Of a stretch of 5,214 nucleotides of DNA, positions 1-5,214 are shown piece after piece. Position 1 is the stretch's first letter, and the number at the start of each line of letters is the position of its first letter. Both the position numbers and the translations under genes were made by a program. The stretch is taken from the NCBI GenBank assembly GCA_937954195.1, contig CALFYR010000129.1:1-5214 (forward strand). The letters run 5' to 3'. This DNA is from an uncultured Dehalococcoidia bacterium. GTDB lineage: Bacteria; Chloroflexota; Dehalococcoidia; Tepidiformales; Tepidiformaceae. Below the pieces are notes generated by a model that saw only the letters and a list, made by a program, of their open reading frames with translations, was not told where the DNA came from and ran no database searches.

Positions 1-685
1 AGGCCCCGTCGCCCTGCCACGCGCTGCCGTGCATGCAGGCGAGGACCTTCGGCTTCTCCGCGGCCAGGCGCTCGAGGGTGGCGCGCGTCCACGGCGAATG
101 GGCGAAGTAGTCCAGTTGCTTCCGCATCGCCTCGCTGGGGCCGAGGATGTCGCCGGTGGTGAGCGCGAGCCTGCCCTTCCCGGGCTGCGTGAAGAGGTCG
201 CCGCAGAGGAGCGTCCCCGTTTCGGTCTCCATCATGAGGCCGCTCTCCCACCCGTGGGGCACGTGCGGCGTGTCGTGCCAGCGCACGCGGTGGCTGCCGA
301 GGTCGAGCACTTCCCCATCGGCCAGGGCCCGCGCCGGACGCGGCGAGAGGTCGTCCACGGAGACCATCTTGGCGATGGCGCTGCTCACGGGCTCCGCCTC
401 GGGGGCCACCGCGAGGAAATCCGGGAGCGACCCGCACTCGTCGGCCTCGAAATGCGAGAAGCCCACGAAGCGCAGCCGCTCGAGCGGCATCACCCGGGCG
501 ATGGCCTCGCTCACGAGGGGGAAGAGCTTGCGCGGCCCCGTGTGGAAGAGCAGCGGCCGGTCCGCGGCGACGAGGTACTGGTTGAAGCTGAACTCGCTGC
601 CCGGGATGTCCACCGGGGTGTTGATGCGGTAGATGCGCGGGGCGATTTCCTGGATGTTGGTGCCGGATTGCGTGTTGGTGATCAC
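1..685 (-). CDS. MBL-fold di-iron (ODP/flavodiiron-like) protein, 3' end cut by window
   Basis: The visible 228 residues form a metallo-beta-lactamase-fold domain of the oxygen-binding di-iron (ODP) type found in flavodiiron proteins. The ligand series is complete: H78-x-E80-x-D82 (in SHFEADECG), H144 (in PHGWES), D163 (CGDLFT) and H219 (ACMHGSAW). Its order and spacing closely match the H-x-E-x-D...H...D...H set of flavodiiron O2/NO reductases, and the Glu and Asp at the second and third positions set it apart from hydrolytic HxHxDH lactamase-fold enzymes. The expected role is redox chemistry at a di-iron centre, such as O2, NO or peroxide handling, in the cytoplasm; no signal peptide is seen. 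The start is GTG at 685-683, with AGGAGG four bases upstream (690-695) and no better start above it. The C-terminus lies outside the window, so a following flavodoxin domain cannot be excluded; the ending MHGSAWQGDGA looks like the close of a stand-alone ODP domain. It is divergent from an ECF sigma/anti-sigma pair, which probably controls it. The fold is confident, the substrate unknown. Confidence 0.88.
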   Translation of the reverse strand, partial: MITNTQSGTNIQEIAPRIYRINTPVDIPGSEFSFNQYLVAADRPLLFHTGPRKLFPLVSEAIARVMPLERLRFVGFSHFEADECGSLPDFLAVAPEAEPVSSAIAKMVSVDDLSPRPARALADGEVLDLGSHRVRWHDTPHVPHGWESGLMMETETGTLLCGDLFTQPGKGRLALTTGDILGPSEAMRKQLDYFAHSPWTRATLERLAAEKPKVLACMHGSAWQGDGA

Positions 686-689
686 GGGG

Positions 690-695
690 CCTCCT
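690..695 (-). promoter_or_regulatory. Shine-Dalgarno site of the ODP gene
   Basis: The minus strand reads AGGAGG four bases before GTG at 685. It is a full consensus ribosome-binding site and decides the choice of this non-ATG start. The spacing is slightly short. Confidence 0.7.
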
Positions 696-713
696 GGGGG
701 GTTGACCCCCGGG

Positions 714-741
714 ATGTGTAACGAGGCGCCGGGCCGTTACA
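714..741 (-). promoter_or_regulatory. Candidate mirror-image promoter for the ODP gene
   Basis: On the minus strand TGTAAC (741-736) and, 16 bases on, ACACAT (719-714) repeat exactly the arrangement proposed for the opposite direction, because the element is an inverted repeat. Transcription would start near 707, giving a leader of about 22 bases that includes the AGGAGG site. If correct, the same sigma factor would serve both sides. Inference only. Confidence 0.35.
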
Positions 742-744
742 CAT
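717..744 (+). promoter_or_regulatory. Candidate ECF-type promoter for the sigma/anti-sigma operon
   Basis: TGTAAC (717-722) contains the AAC that is common in ECF -35 elements. Sixteen bases later is ACACAT (739-744) in the -10 position, which would place transcription start near 751 and leave a leader of about 24 bases to the ATG at 775. The -10 is not a standard sequence. The CGTT at 735-738, which resembles a common ECF -10, is only 12 bases from the AAC, shorter than usual. This is an inference from position and symmetry. Confidence 0.35.
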
Positions 745-774
745 CCTCCGGGAAAGGGCCGCTAAGATGGCCGA

Positions 775-1341
775 ATGGACAGCAGCACCCACGCGGAACC
801 GGAAGCGGCGCTCGCCCGGCGCATCGCCGCGGCCGGGTCGCGCATCGACGCCGAGGCCGAGGCCGAGTTCTACCGCCGCCTCGCGCCCCGCGTGCGCCTC
901 TACGGCCGCCGCCACCTGCGCGACGACGCCGCCGCCGACGACCTTACGCAACAGGTGCTCCTCATGACGATCGAGAAGCTCCGCGCCGGCGAATTGCGCG
1001 AGCCCGAGCGCGTGGTGTCGTTCGTCTTCGGAGCCTGCCGCATGGTGACGCGGGAGATCCGCCGCGGCGCCAAGCGGCGGGAGGCGCTGCTGGAGCAGTT
1101 CGGCGAGGACCTCGCGATCGCCGACATCGCCCCCGCGCCCCGGCTGGACGAGGCGAAGGTGGCCGCCTGCCTCGAGCGGCTGTCGGAGCGCGAGCGAAGC
1201 GTCGTGCTCCTTTCCTTCTACGAGGACGAGCCCGCGGAGCAGGTGGGCGCCGCCCTCGGGCTTACCGCGGGCAACGTGCGGGTGATCCGCCACCGCGCGC
1301 TGGAACGGCTGCGCGACTGCGTGATGGGGACGAAGCGGTGA
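775..1341 (+). CDS. ECF-type RNA polymerase sigma factor
   Basis: This 188-residue protein has the two-domain build of extracytoplasmic-function sigma factors, which direct RNA polymerase to stress promoters. Region 2 covers about residues 30-100, with the acidic region 2.2 helix around DDLTQQVLLMTIEKL (55-69). A linker follows, then region 4 at about 130-184 with a helix-turn-helix around AEQVGAALGLTAGNVRVIRH (154-173) preceded by LSERERSVVLLSFYE. The length is normal for the family and there is no C-terminal extension. The ATG at 775 is the first start after an in-frame TAA at 763-765; the ribosome site is weak, with GGAAAGGG at 751-758 rather far upstream. The next gene overlaps by one base (TGATG) and encodes a zinc-binding anti-sigma factor, so the two are almost certainly co-transcribed and translationally coupled. 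Autoregulation through the inverted repeat just upstream is plausible. I cannot assign an ECF group by eye. Confidence 0.92.
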   Translation: MDSSTHAEPEAALARRIAAAGSRIDAEAEAEFYRRLAPRVRLYGRRHLRDDAAADDLTQQVLLMTIEKLRAGELREPERVVSFVFGACRMVTREIRRGAKRREALLEQFGEDLAIADIAPAPRLDEAKVAACLERLSERERSVVLLSFYEDEPAEQVGAALGLTAGNVRVIRHRALERLRDCVMGTKR

Positions 1342-1892
1342 TGAAAGAGCCTTGCGCGGATTTCGGGACGCTCGTCGCCTACTGGCTCGGCGAGCTGGAC
1401 GAAGCGCGCGAGGCTTCGCTCGAGCAGCATTACCTCGGCTGCGGCGAATGCAGCGCGCGGCTGGCGGAAGTGGAGGCGCTCGCGGGTGGAGTGAAGCGGG
1501 TTTTTGCGGAGGGCCGAGTATCCGCGGTGATCACGCCCGCCATCGTCGAACGCTTGCGCTTGCGCGGCGTGCGGGTGCGGGAGTACCGGATTCCCCGGAA
1601 CGGAAGTGTCAATTGTTCCGTGGCGCCCGGGGACGAGCTCGTGATCGGCCGGATGGAGGCGCCGCTCCAGGGCGTGAGCCGCGTGGATGCGATCGTCAGG
1701 TACGAGGGCGAGACCCGGTTGGCGGATATCCCCTTCGAGGCTGCGAGTGGAGAGGTGGTGCTGGCGCCGAGCATCGAACACCTGCGCACCCTGCCCGCTC
1801 ACCGGGAGGTCGTGCGCCTGGTCGCGGTGGAGGCGGGGGAGGAACGGGTGTTGGGGGAGTACACCTTCAATCACTCCACGGGCGGCATCTAG
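1341..1892 (+). CDS. Soluble zinc-binding anti-sigma factor (ZAS-like)
   Basis: This 183-residue protein carries the zinc anti-sigma signature H30-x3-C34-x2-C37 (HYLGCGEC). C5 stands 25 residues before the histidine, the place of the fourth zinc ligand in ChrR and, within one residue, RsrA. The N-terminal part (about 1-60) is the predicted sigma-binding helical domain. Residues about 75-178 form a beta-rich domain of unknown family, with an extra cysteine at C92 (VNCSV). No hydrophobic stretch is long enough to span a membrane, so it should act in the cytoplasm. The family role is to hold the sigma factor inactive until oxidation, metal loss or a ligand releases it; the signal here is unknown. 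The frame stays open upstream to 633, but ATG 1341 is the sensible start: it overlaps the sigma stop by one base, has GGGGA ten bases upstream (1326-1330), and the zinc motif then sits at the usual distance from the N-terminus. Confidence 0.87.
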   Translation: MKEPCADFGTLVAYWLGELDEAREASLEQHYLGCGECSARLAEVEALAGGVKRVFAEGRVSAVITPAIVERLRLRGVRVREYRIPRNGSVNCSVAPGDELVIGRMEAPLQGVSRVDAIVRYEGETRLADIPFEAASGEVVLAPSIEHLRTLPAHREVVRLVAVEAGEERVLGEYTFNHSTGGI

Positions 1893-1947
1893 CCGGTCGG
1901 CATGTATGCCCAGTCGTTAGACATCGCAAACGCGGGAACTTGCTCAC

Positions 1948-2379
1948 ATGCTCATTCGCGGTAGCTGTCACTGCGGCAATGTCACCTTCCGGCTCGACTG
2001 GCGGCCCGAGCCGGTCGAGATTCCTGCCAGAGCCTGTTCCTGCTCCTTCTGCGCCAAGCACGGAGGCGTGTGGACCTCGTGCCCGACCGGCGAACTGCTC
2101 GTCGAGTTCGCGGACGCGTCTCGCGTCTCCGAGTACTCCTTCGGCACGAAGACCGCGCGGTTCCATGTCTGCGCCGTGTGCGGAGCCGTGCCCGTGGTCA
2201 CCAGCCTGATCGATGGTCGGACCTATGCCGTGGTGAACGTCAACGCAATGGAAGGCGTGGACCAGTCGCTGTTGAGGAGGGCTCCCGTATCGTTCGACGG
2301 GGAGGACGAAGCAACGCGCCTGAAGCGTCGCGTCAATGGCTGGATTCCGAGTGTTCGCTTTGCCGGCAGCGACGCCTGA
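1948..2379 (+). CDS. GFA/CENP-V family zinc-binding protein
   Basis: The 143-residue protein has the cysteine pattern of the GFA family, named after glutathione-dependent formaldehyde-activating enzyme: C7-x-C9 (GSCHCG), C30-x-C32-x2-C35 (ACSCSFCAKHGG) and C75-x2-C78 (FHVCAVCGAVPV). These residues make up the two zinc sites known from the family, and all seven are present. The length is that of a complete single-domain member, and the ending NGWIPSVRFAG is also family-like. Many members have no proven formaldehyde activity, so the substrate is open, though a role with glutathione or small thiol adducts is possible. The start ATG 1948 has only a weak GGGA about ten bases upstream. It follows the anti-sigma stop by 55 bases, so read-through from that operon is possible but not shown. 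Confidence 0.88.
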   Translation: MLIRGSCHCGNVTFRLDWRPEPVEIPARACSCSFCAKHGGVWTSCPTGELLVEFADASRVSEYSFGTKTARFHVCAVCGAVPVVTSLIDGRTYAVVNVNAMEGVDQSLLRRAPVSFDGEDEATRLKRRVNGWIPSVRFAGSDA

Positions 2380-2444
2380 CCCTTCGCCCGCGCAGCCATC
2401 GACGCCCGCGACGCAATAGCCTAAGGCGGAAAGTGCATAGACCC

Positions 2445-3002
2445 ATGTCCAGGACCGCTACCGCCGCCATAGGTTCATCGGCCCCGCTGCCTGGGCGGCC
2501 GGTCGATCCGCTCGTCGCCGAGCGCACGGTCTTCAGTGCCGACAGGACTCACCGCTTCACACTCTTTCGCTATTGGGGCAACCCGGAGGACTACGCTTGC
2601 GGCATCAGCATGAATCCCTCCGGCGCGGCGGAAGATGTGGGCGACCCGACGGTGGATGGCATGATCCGCCGCGCCCGGGAGCATTGGGGCGTCGGTGCCT
2701 ACTACCAACTCAACGTCATGTCCATCCGCGGCACCTGCTCGTCGGATCTGGCCAAGGCAGCAAGATTCAACCTCCCGGAGAACGACGAATGGATCCGCCG
2801 GATCGCAGCCGGGGCCCGATTCGTCGTGGTGAGCTGGGGCAATCCCGGTCACAAGTCCGGCCGCGGGCCCGCGGTGGAGACGATCCTGCGCGAGGTTTGC
2901 GACCCGGCGAGGATCCTGTGCTTCGGCAGGAACAAGAACGGGTCACCCGTCCATCCCCTCTATCAACGGATTGACGCGCCGCTGGTGCCCTATCTTGCGT
3001 AG
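2445..3002 (+). CDS. DUF1643 domain protein of unknown function
   Basis: This 185-residue protein matches the DUF1643 family as I know it. Landmarks are CGISMNPSGAAED (52-64), DPTV (67-70), YYQLNVMSIRGT (86-97), LPEND (110-114), VVSWGNPG (128-135) and a C-terminal CFGRNKNGSPVHPLY (159-173). The family has no firmly established biochemical role; members are short cytoplasmic proteins often found in accessory regions or near phage genes. The N-terminal 25 or so residues are low-complexity and outside the domain. ATG 2445 is given as the start, but GTG 2433 is in frame and has AAGG (2423-2426) six bases upstream, so the protein may be four residues longer. It lies 65 bases after the GFA gene on the same strand and could share its transcript. 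Confidence 0.8.
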   Translation: MSRTATAAIGSSAPLPGRPVDPLVAERTVFSADRTHRFTLFRYWGNPEDYACGISMNPSGAAEDVGDPTVDGMIRRAREHWGVGAYYQLNVMSIRGTCSSDLAKAARFNLPENDEWIRRIAAGARFVVVSWGNPGHKSGRGPAVETILREVCDPARILCFGRNKNGSPVHPLYQRIDAPLVPYLA

Positions 3003-3122
3003 GCAACGGAGGCGACTCATGGATGGGCGCATCGATGGCCGTCGGATCAACCGCGGATACCGCCAAGAGGCGCCGGACCTGCTAATCTCGAATTCAACGC
3101 GCTTGACGGAAGGGGACTTCGC

Positions 3123-3818
3123 ATGTTTGGCAGGCTTGTCGCGTGCGTGTTCATGGGCCTGGGAGGAACGGTTTGCATCGCGGGCTCTCCCGCACGGCCC
3201 GATCCCGTTCCCGGCTATTCGGCCAACGACCTCCGGATCGTGGAGGGCAATCTCTGGTACACGATCATCCCTTGCGAAATTGCCGCGCCCGAGTTCGTCG
3301 CGCGGCACGCGAGGACCTACGAGAGCTACCGTCGGCGTCACGCGGCAGCGATAGCCCACCTGCAGGCCCGCCGGGAATACGCGGCGACCGTCAGGAGCTG
3401 GCAGACGCCTGGAGCGCGCCAACAGGTGCAGGGCATCGCGGCGATGACCTGCACCGACAAGATGGTTGCCGGCCTCGAGAGATATGGCCGCGATCCCGAT
3501 CCCCGCTTTTCCACGCCTCAAGGGTCCTGGGACTTCCTCAAGGCTTCCCTTCTCGCGGCGAACCGGGCCGATGCGCTGCTCGTCGTTTCGCGCAACGACG
3601 TGGCGTTCATCGAAGACGTCGCAAAGGTGTCGGATCAGGAGCTTAGAGTCGCCGGCGACAGGATGGGGCGCCTCGAGATCGTCCGCTCCGAACCTGAGCG
3701 TGTCTGGGCCATCCATCAACCCAACCACGGATGGCAGCCGGGACGTCCGGAGTTCGAGAAGATCTTCGGAGAGTGGTATCTCACCCATAGCCCGGTATAC
3801 CTGCCAACGGTCCGCTGA
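3123..3818 (+). CDS. Predicted secreted protein of unknown family
   Basis: I do not recognise this 231-residue protein. Residues 1-20 look like a signal peptide: R4, a hydrophobic run (LVACVFMGLGGTVCIA), then a small-residue cleavage region around CIAGSPA. No proper lipobox is seen, so export to the periplasm or outside is more likely than lipidation. The mature part has only two cysteines, C51 and C110, suited to one disulphide. Between them is a charged helical stretch (about 57-93, rich in Arg, Ala and aromatic residues). The C-terminal half has a beta/alpha feel (ALLVVSRNDVAFIEDVAKVS) and ends with a Trp/Pro/Tyr-rich tail. AGGGGA (3111-3116) six bases before ATG 3123 supports the start, and coding phase is consistent to the stop. 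It stands alone, 120 bases after the DUF1643 gene, and converges on thrH. Confidence 0.72.
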   Translation: MFGRLVACVFMGLGGTVCIAGSPARPDPVPGYSANDLRIVEGNLWYTIIPCEIAAPEFVARHARTYESYRRRHAAAIAHLQARREYAATVRSWQTPGARQQVQGIAAMTCTDKMVAGLERYGRDPDPRFSTPQGSWDFLKASLLAANRADALLVVSRNDVAFIEDVAKVSDQELRVAGDRMGRLEIVRSEPERVWAIHQPNHGWQPGRPEFEKIFGEWYLTHSPVYLPTVR

Positions 3819-3905
3819 CTATCATCTAGCGGCCTCCCGAGCGTCCGGATCCCGGGGCTCCGTCCGGGCGACGGCGTCTTCCGCCGATGGAATTGCCGGC
3901 CCGCG

Positions 3906-4514
3906 CTAGATTGCCCCGCTCGCCTTCCGGATCGCCCCCATCAGTTCCGCATATTCCCGCGTCACCGGAAACTGCGGAAACTCCCCCGTGATCCGCTCCG
4001 GCGGCCGGAAGAAGATGCCGGCATGCGCGGCAGCGAGCATCGCCGTGTCGTTGTAGGAATCCCCCGCGGCGATGACCTTGAACTCCAATGCGCGGAAGGC
4101 GTTCACCGCCGCGCGCTTCTGGTCCGGCATGCGCAGGCGGTAGCCGCGCACGAATCCCCCCGCGTCCATCTCCAGCCGGTGGCAGAAGATCGTGGGCCGG
4201 CCGAGCTTGGCCATCAGGGGATCGGCGAACTCGTAGAAGGTGTCGGAGAGGATCACCACCTGGAAGCCCGCGCGCAGCTCGTCCAGGAACTCCCGCGCGC
4301 CCGGCATCGGGTCCATGCCCGCGATCACCGCCTGGATGTCGGAGAGCCCCAGCTTGTGGCGGGCGAGGAGGTCCAGGCGGAACTGCATCAGCCTGTCGTA
4401 GTCCGGCTCGTCGCGCGTGGTGCGGGAGAGCTCCGGGATGCCGGTGCGCTTCGCGAATTCGATCCAGATTTCCGGGACGAGGACCCCTTCGAGGTCGAGG
4501 CAGACGATCTGCAA
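3906..4514 (-). CDS. thrH: ThrH: phosphoserine phosphatase / homoserine phosphotransferase
   Basis: This 202-residue HAD-superfamily enzyme closely resembles Pseudomonas ThrH. That enzyme removes phosphate from phosphoserine (serine synthesis) and can pass it to homoserine (threonine synthesis), acting in the cytoplasm. Motif I is CLDLEGVLVPEIW with nucleophile D7 and E9 in place of the second Asp, as in ThrH. Motif II is S90 in VVILSDTFYEF, motif III is K133, and motif IV is AAGDSYNDTAM with D152 and D156. EFPQFPVTREY near the C-terminus is also ThrH-like, and the length is normal. The start is TTG (4514-4512), not ATG, supported by GGAG six bases upstream and by the immediate family N-terminus MQIVCLDLEG. 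The gene is divergent from a DsbA-family gene and convergent with the secreted protein. It is intact with all catalytic residues. The bifunctional activity is inferred from the family. Confidence 0.93.
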   Translation of the reverse strand: MQIVCLDLEGVLVPEIWIEFAKRTGIPELSRTTRDEPDYDRLMQFRLDLLARHKLGLSDIQAVIAGMDPMPGAREFLDELRAGFQVVILSDTFYEFADPLMAKLGRPTIFCHRLEMDAGGFVRGYRLRMPDQKRAAVNAFRALEFKVIAAGDSYNDTAMLAAAHAGIFFRPPERITGEFPQFPVTREYAELMGAIRKASGAI

Positions 4515-4535
4515 GGCTTTCTCCGTGGCGGCGCG

Positions 4536-4549
4536 GCGCGATATCGCGC
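4536..4549. repeat. 14-bp perfect palindrome upstream of thrH
   Basis: GCGCGATATCGCGC reads the same on both strands. It lies 22 bases upstream of the thrH start and 46 bases upstream of the DsbA-family start. Its position suits an operator, but a GC-rich palindrome of this size can occur by chance, and no regulator is encoded nearby. Confidence 0.5.
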
Positions 4550-4559
4550 GAGGGTGCCC

Positions 4560-4570
4560 CGATATTATCG
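4560..4570. promoter_or_regulatory. AT-rich promoter-like core between thrH and the DsbA-family gene
   Basis: CGATATTATCG is nearly symmetric (arms CGATA/TATCG around one base) and is the most AT-rich run in the gap. It offers a -10-like TATTAT (4563-4568) on the plus strand and GATAAT (4569-4564) on the minus strand, so it may serve both divergent genes. No convincing -35 was found in either direction. Confidence 0.3.
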
Positions 4571-4594
4571 CGGGAGCCGGGTTAAGCTTTGCCC

Positions 4595-5214
4595 ATGGAC
4601 AAGACCCCGCTCGATCTCGCCTTCGTCTCCGACGTCGCCTGCCCCTGGTGCGCGATCGGCCTCGCCAGCCTCGAGCAGGCGCTCGCCCGCGTGGAACCCG
4701 GGATTGCCGTGAACCTGCACTTCGAGCCCTTCGAGCTGAACCCCGACATGGGCCCGGAGGGCGCCGAGACCGTGAAGTACCTCGCGGACAAGTACGGCAT
4801 CACGCCGGAGCAGGTGGGCGAGAACCGCGCGCGCATCGTCGAGCGCGGGGCCGCCGTGGGCTTCGCCTTCGGGGAACGCAGGCACGTGTGGAACACCTTC
4901 GCCGCCCACCGCGTGCTGCACTGGGCGACGCTGGAGGGCCGCGGCCGGGAGCTCAAGCGCGCGCTGCTTCGCGCCTATCACGGCGAGGGGCGCAACCCCG
5001 CGGCGCCCGAGGTGCTGGCCGCGATGGCCGCGGAAGCAGGGCTGGACGCCGCGCGCGCCCGGGCGATCGCCGAGGGCGACGAGTTCACCGCCGAGGTCCG
5101 TGCGCGCGAGCGCTACTGGCACGAGCGCGGCGTCACCGCCGTGCCGACCCTCGTGGTGAACGACCGCTACGTGATCCAGGGCGGGCAGCCGCCGGAAGCC
5201 TTCGAGCAGGCGCT
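4595..5214 (+). CDS. DsbA-family thiol oxidoreductase, FrnE-like, 3' end cut by window
   Basis: The visible 206 residues show a thioredoxin-fold DsbA-family protein of the FrnE type. The N-terminus LAFVSDVACPWC holds the redox motif C16-P-W-C19. A helical insertion domain follows (about 55-165), then the second half of the fold with the cis-proline site at GVTAVPTLVVNDRYVIQGGQ (P184). FrnE-like members usually run to about 215-220 residues, so only a short tail is missing. There is no signal peptide, which points to a cytoplasmic disulphide oxidoreductase or isomerase rather than periplasmic DsbA; the true substrate is unknown. ATG 4595 is the first start after an in-frame TAA at 4583-4585. 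No good ribosome site is at normal distance (GGGAG at 4572-4576 is 18 bases away). It is divergent from thrH with an 80-base shared upstream region. Confidence 0.9.
   Translation, partial: MDKTPLDLAFVSDVACPWCAIGLASLEQALARVEPGIAVNLHFEPFELNPDMGPEGAETVKYLADKYGITPEQVGENRARIVERGAAVGFAFGERRHVWNTFAAHRVLHWATLEGRGRELKRALLRAYHGEGRNPAAPEVLAAMAAEAGLDAARARAIAEGDEFTAEVRARERYWHERGVTAVPTLVVNDRYVIQGGQPPEAFEQA

Larger units (their letters stand above)
712..746. repeat. Perfect 12-bp inverted repeat in the divergent intergenic region
   Basis: The left arm GGATGTGTAACG (712-723) and right arm CGTTACACATCC (735-746) are exact reverse complements, separated by 11 bases (724-734). The element is centred on position 729, between the ODP start (685) and the sigma factor start (775). 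Such an element can be an operator for a dimeric regulator. Alternatively it can be a pair of mirror-image sigma-factor promoters, since TGTAAC lies in each orientation. It is a poor terminator candidate: no T-run follows and no gene ends here. Confidence 0.85.

Noticed and set aside
29..721. Long plus-strand open frame opposite the ODP gene
   Set aside because: It is the antisense of a clear metal-site protein with a strong ribosome site; its composition is Arg/Glu/His-rich shadow sequence.
633..1340. Upstream extension of the anti-sigma frame
   Set aside because: It runs through the sigma factor in another frame and gives Arg/Pro-rich nonsense; the overlapping ATG at 1341 fits the family.
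1899..1910. GGCAT-GT-ATGCC inverted repeat after the anti-sigma stop
   Set aside because: A five-base stem with a two-base loop and no T-run is too weak to call a terminator.
1935..1941. GGAACTT, identical to the RpoE-type -35 consensus
   Set aside because: It ends only six bases before the GFA start codon, so a transcript from it would begin inside the gene; no matching -10 is evident.
2943..3788. 281-residue open frame on the minus strand
   Set aside because: It lies antisense to the secreted-protein gene, has no recognisable domain, and overlaps the end of the DUF1643 gene. High GC commonly leaves such frames open.
3819..3905. Hairpins in the gap between the convergent secreted-protein gene and thrH (e.g. 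CGGCG/CGCCG at 3872-3886)
   Set aside because: Only four- to five-base stems were found and no T-run in either direction. Such stems are expected by chance at this GC; a factor-dependent terminator cannot be seen by eye.
4023..4712. Plus-strand open frame across thrH
   Set aside because: It is a shadow of thrH, which has all HAD motifs intact, and it runs into the DsbA-family gene in the wrong frame.

Overview
The window is GC-rich, gene-dense bacterial DNA with Shine-Dalgarno-type starts. A close match to ThrH and a FrnE-like DsbA protein beside it suggest a proteobacterium, most likely a beta- or gammaproteobacterium. That placement rests on gene content, not on a marker gene. No RNA gene, insertion sequence, CRISPR array or long repeat is visible. 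No gene-free stretch exceeds about 120 bases.

Left part (1-1892): a divergent regulatory cluster. On the minus strand is the N-terminal 228 residues of a metallo-beta-lactamase-fold protein with the full ligand set of the flavodiiron (ODP) di-iron site. Reading away from it are an ECF sigma factor and, overlapping by one base, a soluble zinc-binding anti-sigma factor. The roughly 90-base gap between the divergent starts carries a perfect 12-bp inverted repeat. It is placed so that it could supply matched promoters, or one shared operator, for both directions. This is the most interesting part of the window: it looks like a self-contained redox or gas-stress sensing switch whose likely target is the di-iron protein.

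Middle part (1893-3905): three plus-strand genes with looser spacing and somewhat lower GC in the stretches I counted. They encode a GFA/CENP-V-type zinc protein, a DUF1643 protein, and a predicted secreted protein of unknown family with two cysteines in its mature part. They look like unconnected accessory genes; nothing in the sequence ties them to one pathway.

Right part (3906-5214): thrH (phosphoserine phosphatase/homoserine phosphotransferase, HAD superfamily) on the minus strand with a TTG start. Divergent from it is a FrnE-like DsbA-family oxidoreductase with a CPWC active site, cut by the window end. The 80-base gap between them holds a 14-bp perfect palindrome and an AT-rich promoter-like core.
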